From NCBI GenBank assembly GCA_035570055.1, contig DATMLM010000069.1, positions 120,426-184,425 of the forward strand: a stretch of DNA of 64,000 bases, read 5' to 3'. Every line of letters begins with the position of its first letter. The stretch's first letter is position 1. A program made the translations under genes and the position numbers. Positions 25,697-33,934 of the stretch are shown piece by piece. The notes beneath the pieces are model-generated. The model searched no databases. It was not told the DNA's origin and saw only the letters and a list, made by a program, of their open reading frames with translations. This DNA is from DASRDS01 sp035570055. GTDB lineage: Bacteria > Gemmatimonadota > Gemmatimonadetes > Gemmatimonadales > Gemmatimonadaceae.

Positions 25697-27328
25697 GTGC
25701 CTTCTCCGCTGCCACTTCGGAGCTTCAGCCAGCTTGGTGCGGCGCCGTTCGATGTGCTGGTCATTGGTGGTGGGATCACGGGCGCCGGCATTGCGAGAGA
25801 CGCGGCGCTGCGTGGGCTCAAGACCGCGCTCGTCGAGCGCGACGATTTCGCGAGCGGCACGTCGAGCCGCTCGTCCCGGCTCGTGCACGGCGGCGTCCGG
25901 TATCTGGAGCACGGGTACCTGCATCTCGTGTTCGAGGCCAGTCGCGAGCGGCGGACGTTGTTGTCGATCGCGCCGCACCTCGTGCACCCGCTCGCGTTCA
26001 CGTGGCCCGTCTACGCCGGCGCCCGCGTGCCCCGGTGGAAGCTTGGCGCGGGGCTCCTGCTCTACGACGCGCTGGCGCTCTTTCGGAACGTCGGCACGCA
26101 CCGGCAGCTCTCGGTCGCGCAGGTGCTCGCCAACGAGCCGGCCTTGCGATCTGACGGCCTGCAAGGTGGCGCGCAGTATTGGGACGCGGCAACGGACGAC
26201 GCGCGGCTGACGTTGGCGAATGCTTTGGCGGCGGCCGAGGCGGGCGCCGTCGTGGTCAATCACGCCGGCGTGTGCGAGCTCGTGCACTCGGGCGAGCGTG
26301 TCGTGGGGGCGATTGTCGCTGATGCATTCGGGAGTGGGTCGACGACGATCCGGGCGGCTGTCACGGTAAACGCCGCCGGTCCATGGAGTACCGCTATCCG
26401 GCGGATGGATCGGCCCGACGCACCGCCGGCGGTGCAAGGTACGAAAGGAGTGCATCTCGCTGTGCCGGCGGCGCGCGTGGGCAACCATGGCGCGGTCACG
26501 TTGCTCTCGGTCGTGGACGGACGCGTCATGTTCGTGCTGCCGTTTGGGGCGCTCACCATCATCGGGACGACCGACACGCAGACGACCGCGACGCCGGACG
26601 CGGTCCGGGCTTCGCGGTCGGACATCGCCTATCTGCTCGAATCCGCCAACGCGGCCTTTCCGGCCGCGGGACTGGGAGACAGCGACGTGGTCAGTGCGTG
26701 GGCGGGCATCCGGCCGCTCAGCGCCAATGTGCGCGAGGCCGGCACTGATCCGGCGTCTCTGTCGCGCGAGCATTCGATCGACACGAGTGCCGGCGGTGTC
26801 ATCAGCATCAGTGGCGGAAAGCTCACGACCTACCGGTCGATGGCGGCGGAGGTCGTGGATGCGGTCGAGCGCGCGCTGGGTCGGGGAGTAACGGCGTCGG
26901 CGACGCAGTCCCTGCTTCTCCCTGGCGGCGCGCTCGGCGCCACCGCGGATACCATTAGTGCTGCCGCCGCCCGAGTCGGCTCACATGACATCGCCAGCCG
27001 GCTCGTGCGGGCGTACGGCGATCGGTGGCCGCTCGTCTGGGCATTCGCCGAGCGCGATCGGGCACTCGCGCAGCCGCTCGTGCCGGGACTGCCGTACATC
27101 GGCGCCGAGGTGCTCTATGCGGCGGAGCGGGAGATGGCGTGTACGGTCTCCGACGTGCTCATGCGACGGACGCAGATTGCATTCGAGACACGGGATGCAG
27201 GCCGCGCGATTGCGCCTTACGTCGCCGAGCTGCTCGCGCCGATCCGCGGCTGGGACGCTGGCGCCCGAGCCGCCGCGGTTGCGCAGTATGACGCCGACGC
27301 GGAGCGCGTGTTCGGCGTCGATCCGTAG
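25697..27328 (+). CDS. glpD: Aerobic glycerol-3-phosphate dehydrogenase
   Basis: This 543-residue FAD enzyme oxidises glycerol-3-phosphate to dihydroxyacetone phosphate and passes electrons to quinone at the membrane face. The dinucleotide fold is in DVLVIGGGITGAGIARDAAL, followed by the family signature GTSSRSSRLVHGGVRYLEHG and TKGVHLAVPA, with GGKLTTYRSMA in the cap region and the C-terminal helical domain. Start GTG 25697. With fadI/fadJ next door it may serve glycerolipid breakdown. The structured repeat begins at its stop codon. Confidence 0.94.
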   Translation: MPSPLPLRSFSQLGAAPFDVLVIGGGITGAGIARDAALRGLKTALVERDDFASGTSSRSSRLVHGGVRYLEHGYLHLVFEASRERRTLLSIAPHLVHPLAFTWPVYAGARVPRWKLGAGLLLYDALALFRNVGTHRQLSVAQVLANEPALRSDGLQGGAQYWDAATDDARLTLANALAAAEAGAVVVNHAGVCELVHSGERVVGAIVADAFGSGSTTIRAAVTVNAAGPWSTAIRRMDRPDAPPAVQGTKGVHLAVPAARVGNHGAVTLLSVVDGRVMFVLPFGALTIIGTTDTQTTATPDAVRASRSDIAYLLESANAAFPAAGLGDSDVVSAWAGIRPLSANVREAGTDPASLSREHSIDTSAGGVISISGGKLTTYRSMAAEVVDAVERALGRGVTASATQSLLLPGGALGATADTISAAAARVGSHDIASRLVRAYGDRWPLVWAFAERDRALAQPLVPGLPYIGAEVLYAAEREMACTVSDVLMRRTQIAFETRDAGRAIAPYVAELLAPIRGWDAGARAAAVAQYDADAERVFGVDP

Positions 27329-27424
27329 CCGCTCCGCGGCTCGTCGATGCAGCGCTAGCGCGCTGCTCGACTGGTCGGTTCGCCTCCGGGGGTCAAACCG
27401 CAACTACGCCCCCCGGACCCCCCA
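27328..27424 (+). repeat. Dispersed two-hairpin repeat, copy 1
   Basis: This 97-base element starts in the last base of the glpD stop codon. It shares both ends almost exactly with the reverse complement of 42794-42949. Hairpin 1: GTCGA-T-GCAGCGC (27343-27355), loop TAGC, GCGCTGC-TCGAC (27360-27371), 12 pairs with one bulged T. Hairpin 2: TCCGGGGG (27385-27392) pairs with CCCCCGGA (27410-27417). It lies between the convergent glpD and greA genes, so it may work as a terminator. No ORF or transposase is associated. Confidence 0.8.
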
Positions 27425-27452
27425 ACTTCACCGCAGTCGACCAGCAGACGTC

Positions 27453-27932
27453 TTAGCTGGCCTGGCCGAGGTCGTGGATGGTCAGGAGCTGGACGATCTT
27501 CAGGCGGCGCGTCGAGGCCGGCAACTTGAGCACGGTCAGGTCGCCGAGTCCGCGCCCGACGAGGGCGCGACCGATCGGTGACGACATGGAAACATGGCCG
27601 TCTTCCAACTCGACGGAGTCGCCAAACACGAGGTTGTAGACCTCGGTCGACTTGGTCGCCTGATCTTCGACCGTCACGCGCGAGCCGAGGCCGACTTTGT
27701 CGGCGGGGATCTGGGCGAGGTCGATCGTGGAAAGCTTGCTGAGGCGCTGGCGCAGCTGGCCCAGTCGGGCCTGCACGAACTGCTGCCGCTCAAGGGCGGC
27801 CTTGTACTCGCTGTTCTCTCTGAGATCGCCTAGCTCGACCGCTTTGCGTATTTCATTGGGCAGTGTGACGTTCAGCTCGTGTTGGAGCCGCTCGACCTCC
27901 TCACCCAGTTTTGCTTTCAGCGCTTCAATCAT
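27453..27932 (-). CDS. greA: Transcription elongation factor GreA
   Basis: GreA rescues backtracked RNA polymerase by stimulating transcript cleavage. This 159-residue protein has the N-terminal coiled coil with the signature VELGDLRENSEYKAA near residue 35, whose acidic tip residues reach the polymerase active site. The C-terminal FKBP-like domain contains SRVTVEDQ and SPIGRALVGRGLGD. ATG 27932 is chosen because the family starts directly at the coiled coil; 20 upstream residues in frame are not GreA-like. Confidence 0.94.
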   Translation of the reverse strand: MIEALKAKLGEEVERLQHELNVTLPNEIRKAVELGDLRENSEYKAALERQQFVQARLGQLRQRLSKLSTIDLAQIPADKVGLGSRVTVEDQATKSTEVYNLVFGDSVELEDGHVSMSSPIGRALVGRGLGDLTVLKLPASTRRLKIVQLLTIHDLGQAS

Positions 27933-28060
27933 AAGGCAACATACCGCGCCGCGATCAGCCACCGCAAACGTTGTGGCGAACGGCAAATACATGCGTTTGC
28001 TGTGACGATCCTCGCCAGTTTCGCGTCGTTCCGACGAGAGCCTGAAGAGGAGCGTTTTCA

Positions 28061-28843
28061 GTGAGACGGATCACTGCGGTTACCGTCGCGAGCGCGGCGG
28101 TGTTATTCGCGGCATGTGAAGGAAGCGGGAGCGGGCTGACCAACACCACTGGTCCGCAGTGCACCGTTCTTCAGGGTGGTCAGAACGTCAACAACTGGTC
28201 GAACTGCCAGAACTTTCTCGGCGGTGGCGGCGGCAGCGGCGGCGGGAACACCGCCGGTCTCGCGCCCGCTGCCCTGTATCGACTGATCGACGTGAACGGG
28301 AAGCCACTCCCCTTCAATTTCGGCGGTACGGAAGACAGCGTCGTGACGACGGATTCGACGCGGGTGATCAACTTCCTGCTCGATAGCTCGTACATCTCGC
28401 TCAACACCGACTCGTCGGCGATCGAGATCGACTACCTGTCGTTTCGCGATGAGCGCATCGCGACCACCCACCCGCCGGCGAACTTCAACTACGTGAACTA
28501 TCACGTCGCCGACACGTCGACGGGCACGTGGAGCGACTCGACCGGTCAGCCGACGATCGAGCTCTTGACGGGCTTCGTGAGCAACATCGGGTACCAGTAC
28601 AGCGGCGACACGCTCACGGCGAACTACGCGTACAACATTATCGACAGCACCAACACGGACGTGTTCGGGACCGCGTACTTCACGTACCAGAATATCGGCA
28701 AGTCGTTCAGCAACGTCGTCGTCCGGCACGGCTCAGGGTTTCAGTCCTCGTCGCCCATTCGCGAGACGCGCACCAACAGCCCGAGTTTGAGCCTCGTGGG
28801 CCGCGACTACCGCCGCGGCCGCCTCGTCAGGGTCGTCCGTTAG
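28061..28843 (+). CDS. Hypothetical lipoprotein with Gly/Ser-rich linker
   Basis: GTG start with a good AGAGGAG ribosome binding site; 260 residues. The signal peptide ends in the lipobox VLFAACEG (Cys near 19), and a low-complexity linker (GGGGGSGGG) follows. The body is rich in Ser, Thr, Asp and Tyr and looks all-beta, e.g. DTLTANYAYNIID. The last 37 codons lie antisense to the LOG coding region and encode a basic tail (RDYRRGRLVRVVR) unlike the rest, so the stop may have been lost and a new tail gained. Function unknown. Confidence 0.65.
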   Translation: MRRITAVTVASAAVLFAACEGSGSGLTNTTGPQCTVLQGGQNVNNWSNCQNFLGGGGGSGGGNTAGLAPAALYRLIDVNGKPLPFNFGGTEDSVVTTDSTRVINFLLDSSYISLNTDSSAIEIDYLSFRDERIATTHPPANFNYVNYHVADTSTGTWSDSTGQPTIELLTGFVSNIGYQYSGDTLTANYAYNIIDSTNTDVFGTAYFTYQNIGKSFSNVVVRHGSGFQSSSPIRETRTNSPSLSLVGRDYRRGRLVRVVR

Positions 28844-29689
28844 CAGCATCAGATCGAGATCGCCTGGCGAGATCTTTTTCTCGGTCAGCACCCGGGCCTG
28901 CAGCCATCGCAGCAGGCCCGCCCAGTAGCGGCGGCCGAACAGGATCACGGGGAACTGGTAGATCTTCCCCGTCTGGATCAGCGTGAGCGCCTCGAACAAC
29001 TCGTCGAGCGTCCCGAACCCGCCCGGGAAGATGATGAACGCCACCGAGTACTTGATGAACATCGTCTTCCGCACGAAGAAGTAGCGGAAGTTGATCAGCG
29101 TATCGACGTATGGGTTCGCGCCTTGCTCGAACGGCAGCTCGATGTTGCATCCGACCGAGTGCCCGCCGCCCTCGCGGCATCCCTTGTTCGCGGCTTCCAT
29201 GATGCCAGGGCCAGCGCCTGTGATAATCGTGAACCCCGAGCGCGCGAGCAGTTTCGCGGTCTCCTCGGCCGCGCGATATTGCGGGTCGTCGGGGCCTGTG
29301 CGGGCGGAGCCGAAGACCGAGACGCCTTTGTCGATCCCGGCCAGCGTGTCGAACCCTTCGATCAACTCGCTCGTGATCTTGAGCACGCGCCACGGGTCGG
29401 TGCGCGTGAAGTCCACTTGCGGCCCGGATTCCTGCAGCAGCTTTTCATCTTCCGTGATTGGAGGGCGGTCGCGAATGGATTCTTCGACGACGCGCACCGC
29501 GCCCGAGCGACGGCTGGCGTCGCGGAGCTGCGAGGGAGGCGTGCGGCCCGCGAGCATGTGGCCTTGTTCGGTGCGCTCGCGCACGCCCTCGATCGCGGCG
29601 CGCTCGTTCGTGCGCAAGGCGTCGAGGTCCATCTTCTTGCCCGTTGCCGTGCGAGGCACGCTCGCGCGTTGGGGCCGCTTCTTTGGCAT
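28733..29689 (-). CDS. LOG family protein (TIGR00730-type Rossmann fold)
   Basis: 318 residues from ATG 29689. The core has the two LOG motifs: ITGAGPGIMEAANKGCREGG and FPGGFGTLDELFEALTLIQTGK, which bind nucleotide. LOG proteins are phosphoribohydrolases that release cytokinin-like bases from nucleotides, or remain of unknown role in bacteria. The N-terminal 110 residues (KKRPQRAS..., charged) are longer than in short LOG proteins and match the longer bacterial type. Frame-compatible starts also exist at 29725 and 29632. Its ATG shares the CATG tetranucleotide with the divergent M23 start. Confidence 0.85.
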   Translation of the reverse strand: MPKKRPQRASVPRTATGKKMDLDALRTNERAAIEGVRERTEQGHMLAGRTPPSQLRDASRRSGAVRVVEESIRDRPPITEDEKLLQESGPQVDFTRTDPWRVLKITSELIEGFDTLAGIDKGVSVFGSARTGPDDPQYRAAEETAKLLARSGFTIITGAGPGIMEAANKGCREGGGHSVGCNIELPFEQGANPYVDTLINFRYFFVRKTMFIKYSVAFIIFPGGFGTLDELFEALTLIQTGKIYQFPVILFGRRYWAGLLRWLQARVLTEKKISPGDLDLMLLTDDPDEAAAAVVAAHEAQTRAVGARLANGRRGLKP

Positions 29690-30854
29690 GGGCGGTAGTC
29701 TACCCACCGTGCTCATCGCCTTCAATTCCGTGGCCGCTCAAGTCACTGGCCACGCTCCAGCGGGCGCTAAGCTCGGCATCCCTCAGTTGGGGCTGCACTC
29801 TATCGCGGATTCTGCCGGTCGCTTCTCATTCGACTCTGTTGCCGACGGGCGGTGGGTGATCGAGTCGCGCTCGCCTGACGGCGTCGCGCTCGCACTCGCT
29901 GACGTGCGTCGCGGCGCTGCCTCGGTCACGCTCGTGCCTCACGCGATCTGTGGAGACGATACCACGCACGTCATGACGAGGCCGCACGCGAGCGGGGCGC
30001 TCGGCTGGCGTCCCGCGCAGCCGGCACCAGGAACTTTGATCGAGATGACGGCCGCGGGCGACTCGGTACGCGCGATTTGGGGCCGTGTGGCGGACGAACC
30101 CGTCATGTTTCGGCGGGATACTGCTCAATCGTTCGTCGCGCTGGCCGCCGTGCCGCTCGACGTGACGACGGTGCACGCAGCGCTCCGATATCGATACGCC
30201 GACGGAACGATCGTGGAACGCGACACGGCGCTCGGCGTGACCGCCCCGCCGCCGGCAGTTGTCGCGAGCGCCGCCAAGCCCGAGAAGTTGCACGTCGCGG
30301 CCGAGTTCAGCCGGCCGGCGACGACGAACACCACGCGGCGGTTGGAAGGCGAGAGCGAGTTGGCGCGCACGGTTGGCGCGATCGCGCTGGCGACGCCGCC
30401 GCTCTGGCAGCAGCCCTTCATGCGGCCACGCGCGAGCCGGATCACGAGCGGATTCGCCAGCGGACGCAAATTCAACGGTACGCTCACGTCGCGGCATACG
30501 GGTGTCGACTTTCGCGGACAGCTCGGCGACCCGGTGCAGGCGACGAACCGTGGGGTCGTCGCGCTCGTCGCCGACTTCTATCTCGCCGGAACGGTCGTCT
30601 ACATCGTGCACGGCGCCGGACTCGTGTCCGGCTACTTTCACCTGAGCGCGACACCGGTGGCGATCGGCGACACGGTCCAGCGCGGACAGATCATCGGCCG
30701 AGTGGGTCAGTCCGGCCGCGTCACCGGACCGCACTTGCACTGGATCATCCGGTACGACCACACCAGCGTCGATCCCATGGGCGTCCTGTCACTCGGCTGG
30801 ATTCCCAAGCGAGATTACGGGACATGTCGTGGCCCGGACTCATCTTCACACTGA
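29688..30854 (+). CDS. M23 family metallopeptidase
   Basis: 388 residues from ATG 29688 (a GTG at 29709 is the alternative). The C-terminal LytM/M23 domain has the zinc pair in SRHTGVDFRG (HxxxD) and the second histidine motif in GPHLHW, with GYFHLS between them. These enzymes cut peptidoglycan cross-bridges or regulate amidases. The N-terminal half looks like beta-type carrier domains. The N-terminus (VLIAFNSVAAQ) resembles a short signal peptide lacking a positive n-region, so export is likely but the exact start is uncertain. The tail overlaps the next small gene by 31 bases. Confidence 0.87.
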   Translation: MGGSLPTVLIAFNSVAAQVTGHAPAGAKLGIPQLGLHSIADSAGRFSFDSVADGRWVIESRSPDGVALALADVRRGAASVTLVPHAICGDDTTHVMTRPHASGALGWRPAQPAPGTLIEMTAAGDSVRAIWGRVADEPVMFRRDTAQSFVALAAVPLDVTTVHAALRYRYADGTIVERDTALGVTAPPPAVVASAAKPEKLHVAAEFSRPATTNTTRRLEGESELARTVGAIALATPPLWQQPFMRPRASRITSGFASGRKFNGTLTSRHTGVDFRGQLGDPVQATNRGVVALVADFYLAGTVVYIVHGAGLVSGYFHLSATPVAIGDTVQRGQIIGRVGQSGRVTGPHLHWIIRYDHTSVDPMGVLSLGWIPKRDYGTCRGPDSSSH

Positions 30855-31060
30855 CGCTGCGCGCGGTGCTCAACCCACGGTTGGCACTGGCGCTGCTCCG
30901 TGTCGCGTGGCGGTTTCGCTCGCGCGGGTCGATCCTGCCGATCCCTGATCACGCGTACCTGGCCTGGCGCATGTACACCGCGTACGGTAACGCGGACGCA
31001 GTCCCCCCTGCTCGCGACATCGAGCACTACGCCTTATGGGCCACCTCGAAGATCGACTAA
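30824..31060 (+). CDS. Small hypothetical protein upstream of queG
   Basis: 78 residues, overlapping the M23 gene by 31 bases and queG by 25, all in different frames. It has a hydrophobic N-terminal helix (PGLIFTLTLRAVLNPRLALALLRVAWRF) and then a polar part with DHAYLAWRMYTAYG. The charged end of that helix and its length suggest membrane association rather than a cleaved signal. The tight packing on both sides argues that the frame is translated. Function unknown. Confidence 0.6.
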   Translation: MSWPGLIFTLTLRAVLNPRLALALLRVAWRFRSRGSILPIPDHAYLAWRMYTAYGNADAVPPARDIEHYALWATSKID

Positions 31061-32022
31061 AGGCCGCGGCCTACGGGCTCGGCTTCGACCTGTGCGGCAT
31101 CGCGGCGTTCGGTCCCGCGGACACCGCCGCCCAATTCGATGCGTGGCTCGCGGCGGGATACCACGGCGAGATGGCATACCTTGCGCGCCGCAGAGCGGTG
31201 ACCGGCGTGACCCACGCGATCGTTGTCGCCCTCGACTATGGCGGAAAGGAACCGGACGGACCAGTCGCGCGATATGCGCGTGGGCGGGACTACCACGACG
31301 TGATGCTGGAACGCTTGGCCGAGTTGCATCGATGGCTCGAGGCCGAGGTGGGGCGACCAGTCGGTGGGAAAGCGTACGTCGATACCGGGCCGATTCTGGA
31401 GCGTGACCTCGCGCGGCGCGCGGGATTGGGGTGGTTCGGCAAGAACACGATGCTGATTCATCCGAGACTCGGCTCGTTCTTTTTTCTCGGCACGATCTTG
31501 GTGGACCTCGAGCTCACGGCCGACGCGCCATTCGAGTCTGAGCACTGTGGGACGTGCACGCGATGTCTGGATGCCTGTCCGACGCAGGCGTTGGTCGCAC
31601 CAGGCGTGATGGACGCGCGCCGCTGCATCTCGTATCTCACGATCGAGCTCAAAGGGTCTATTCCCGAGGCGCTCCGCTCAGGGCTCGGCGAGCATGTCTA
31701 CGGCTGCGACGTGTGCCAGGACCTCTGCCCGTGGAATGTCCGGTTTGCACGAGCGCTCGATGAGCCAGCGCTCGCGCCCAGGGCGGAGATCGACGCCGTC
31801 GAGATGTTGGCGCTGGACGACGCGGGATTTCGGGAGCGCTATCGCGGGACCGCGGTCACGCGGGCGAAGCGGCGCGGGCTGGCGCGCAACGCGGCCGTGG
31901 TGCTCGGCAATCGGGGAGATGCGAGCGCGTTGCCCGTGCTCGAGCGTGCGGCGTCAGAGGACCCCGACCCGGTCGTGCGTGAGCACGCCGCGTGGGCGAT
32001 CGAGGCTATGGCGTTACGGTGA
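31036..32022 (+). CDS. queG: Epoxyqueuosine reductase
   Basis: QueG makes the last step of queuosine synthesis, reducing epoxyqueuosine in tRNA with cobalamin and two 4Fe-4S clusters. The 328-residue protein shows the N-terminal cobalamin-binding fold (GFDLCGIAAFGPAD), GWFGKNTMLIHPRLGS, and the ferredoxin-like clusters in CGTCTRCLDACPTQAL and YGCDVCQDLCPWN, followed by a short HEAT-like C-terminus. Other que genes are not nearby. Its end overlaps the convergent lipoprotein by 17 bases. Confidence 0.95.
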   Translation: MGHLEDRLKAAAYGLGFDLCGIAAFGPADTAAQFDAWLAAGYHGEMAYLARRRAVTGVTHAIVVALDYGGKEPDGPVARYARGRDYHDVMLERLAELHRWLEAEVGRPVGGKAYVDTGPILERDLARRAGLGWFGKNTMLIHPRLGSFFFLGTILVDLELTADAPFESEHCGTCTRCLDACPTQALVAPGVMDARRCISYLTIELKGSIPEALRSGLGEHVYGCDVCQDLCPWNVRFARALDEPALAPRAEIDAVEMLALDDAGFRERYRGTAVTRAKRRGLARNAAVVLGNRGDASALPVLERAASEDPDPVVREHAAWAIEAMALR

Positions 32023-32497
32023 ACTGAACCGTCGGGCCGCAGCTGGGAACGAAGTTCGCGCCTTGGGGCACGAACGCGCACGCCGCGAGGTCGTAGGTGC
32101 CGGCGGGAACGCCGATCACCTCGGCGGTCGGCAGCGGGTGCAACGGCTGCGTCGACAGGTGGACCCAGATCGGCGTGAGCGTCGTGTCCGCGTTGGCGGC
32201 GAGGACGATCGTGTCGGGTGCGAGCAGCGGGCTGACGGTGGTGAACGTCGTGTCGTTCTGCATGAAGCGGGCGTACGTAAACGGCGCACCGTAGATCAGC
32301 TGCATCGTCGACGATGTCGAATTGGTGATCGTCAGGGTGACGGCAACCGAGTCCCCGATAGCACCGCTGTCGGCTGAGACGCGCGTGCCGTACACCTCGC
32401 CATACATGCCCCGAGGACCCGACGATTCATGCGGAGTCGTCGTGCCTGACGTGCAGGCCAGGAGTGTGGCCGAGAGGAGTACCGTGCCAAGTCGCAT
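32006..32497 (-). CDS. Hypothetical lipoprotein with BsuPI-like domain (tandem paralogue A)
   Basis: 163 residues; the lipobox is in ATLLACTSG (Cys near 15). The body is a small beta-sandwich: a segment like VAVTLTITNSTSSTMQLIYG resembles the BsuPI/intracellular proteinase inhibitor fold, then a C-terminal disulfide-capable pair CAFVP...SCGPTVQF. It resembles the next gene in overall layout (signal, NS/NP-T strand, terminal CG-x-FT strand), so the two appear to be diverged tandem duplicates. Function unknown. Confidence 0.65.
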   Translation of the reverse strand: MRLGTVLLSATLLACTSGTTTPHESSGPRGMYGEVYGTRVSADSGAIGDSVAVTLTITNSTSSTMQLIYGAPFTYARFMQNDTTFTTVSPLLAPDTIVLAANADTTLTPIWVHLSTQPLHPLPTAEVIGVPAGTYDLAACAFVPQGANFVPSCGPTVQFTVTP

Positions 32498-32531
32498 CGT
32501 GCCAGGACTGGTCGTCCTCGCACGGAGTCAC

Positions 32532-33011
32532 CTATTGCGTGAGCGTAAATGGTGTGCCGTTCCCGCAGATATAGGCGCCTGTGGATGGCACGTCGACACA
32601 TGCGCGCACGCTGTACGAGCCCGGCTCGAGTGTGATGTACTCCTGGCTCGGCGTGACGGCCGGAGCCAACTCTGAATTGGTGGTGGGGACATTGAACGCG
32701 ACCCCGACCTCGGCCAGTGTCGCGGTGTCACCCGGCGCCAGGACCTGGTCGTCCACCCCTATGAACGCGCCCTCGAAGCCACCTTGCCAATTCGCCTGTC
32801 CAACGAGCTTGAATTCCGCGTAGCCGAGCGTCTCGTAGACCAGCCGCACGGTGGTGTCGGTCGGGTTCGACGCGACCAATGTGACGAGCACCCCGCCGCC
32901 GATGCTCGCGGAGGTGGTCGAGAGCAGCGTCGTGAGAACGGGCACCTGGTGCGGCCCGCTCGAATCGGAGCACGCCGCGAGGACTGCCAACAGAACGAGT
33001 GAGCCGCGCAT
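32532..33011 (-). CDS. Hypothetical lipoprotein with BsuPI-like domain (tandem paralogue B)
   Basis: 159 residues from ATG 33011 (a GTG two codons upstream is possible). The lipobox is in AVLAACSDS (Cys near 14). VLVTLVASNPTDTTVRLVYE parallels VAVTLTITNSTSSTMQLIYG in the neighbouring gene, and both end in a CG-x-x-FT-T strand. The pair is separated by 34 bases. Probably lipid-anchored in the envelope; no catalytic residues are visible. Upstream lies the divergent metalloprotease gene. Confidence 0.65.
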   Translation of the reverse strand: MRGSLVLLAVLAACSDSSGPHQVPVLTTLLSTTSASIGGGVLVTLVASNPTDTTVRLVYETLGYAEFKLVGQANWQGGFEGAFIGVDDQVLAPGDTATLAEVGVAFNVPTTNSELAPAVTPSQEYITLEPGSYSVRACVDVPSTGAYICGNGTPFTLTQ

Positions 33012-33140
33012 ATACACTGGGTTAGACCTGGTGGCGAACTCTTGGCGTCACCGCGTGTAAGTTATTGCGCCCATTCGGGCGCGAAACCCCTGTTTGCTTA
33101 CTGGCGTGCCCCCTGGGCTCGCCTGGTCGTCTTGGTCTGG

Positions 33141-33932
33141 ATGAAGCGCACAGACTTGATGCTCGTCGTGACCACGGTTGCGATGGGTGGTTGGATCGCT
33201 GTGCAGGCGGACACTGTGCGCCGTGGGTCGGCGCCGGAGACCCGCCAGAGCGCCGCGGTCATCGCGGACGTGCCACGGGCGAATGCGCCGGATGACGCAG
33301 ACGCCGGTGCGCATGCGGGCGTTGTCACCGGTGGGCGCACGCGCGACGCGGCGCCTGCCCGGGATCTATCCGACATCCACCGGCGGCTGGTGGAAGGCGA
33401 GCCTGGGACGTACATCGGCGATATCCTCTCCGAGCGCGACTCGGCCCTCGCGCGGTGGCCCGAACGACTGGTCGACCCGCTGCGGGTGTGGATTCAGTCC
33501 GGCGATTCGATCGCCGACTGGAAGCCCGAGTTTATCGATCAGACCCGGGACGCGTTTGTTACCTGGCAGAACACCGGCGTGCCGGTCGCGTTCGTGTTCA
33601 CGAGGGACTCCGTGAACGCGGACGTTCATGTCACGTGGCGCGATCACTTTGACGAGCAGATCAGCGGCAAGACGATGTGGGCGCGTGATGAGAACTGGTG
33701 GATTGTCGAGGCGAACATCTCGATTGCGCTGCACCACAATCGTGGCGAGGCGCTCGACGCCTCGGCCGTGCGCGCGATCGCGCTCCACGAGGTCGGGCAC
33801 CTGCTTGGGCTCGATCATTCGAATGATACGACCAACATCATGACCGCCCGCGTCCGCGTCCGCGATCTGTCGAACGCCGACCGGGCGACTATGCGTCTGC
33901 TCTACACGCTCCCTCCAGGCAGCGTGAAGTAG
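33141..33932 (+). CDS. Matrixin-like (M10-type) zinc metalloprotease
   Basis: 263 residues from ATG 33141; a longer upstream frame to 33042 has no signal-like start and is less likely. An N-terminal hydrophobic segment (LMLVVTTVAMGGWIAVQA) is a signal or anchor. The metzincin motif HEVGHLLGLDH carries three zinc histidines, and NIM provides the Met-turn as in matrixins. Upstream the DAFVTWQNTGVPVAFVF region is typical of the M10 catalytic domain. There is no clear cysteine switch. Substrate unknown. Confidence 0.88.
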   Translation: MKRTDLMLVVTTVAMGGWIAVQADTVRRGSAPETRQSAAVIADVPRANAPDDADAGAHAGVVTGGRTRDAAPARDLSDIHRRLVEGEPGTYIGDILSERDSALARWPERLVDPLRVWIQSGDSIADWKPEFIDQTRDAFVTWQNTGVPVAFVFTRDSVNADVHVTWRDHFDEQISGKTMWARDENWWIVEANISIALHHNRGEALDASAVRAIALHEVGHLLGLDHSNDTTNIMTARVRVRDLSNADRATMRLLYTLPPGSVK

Positions 33933-33934
33933 GC

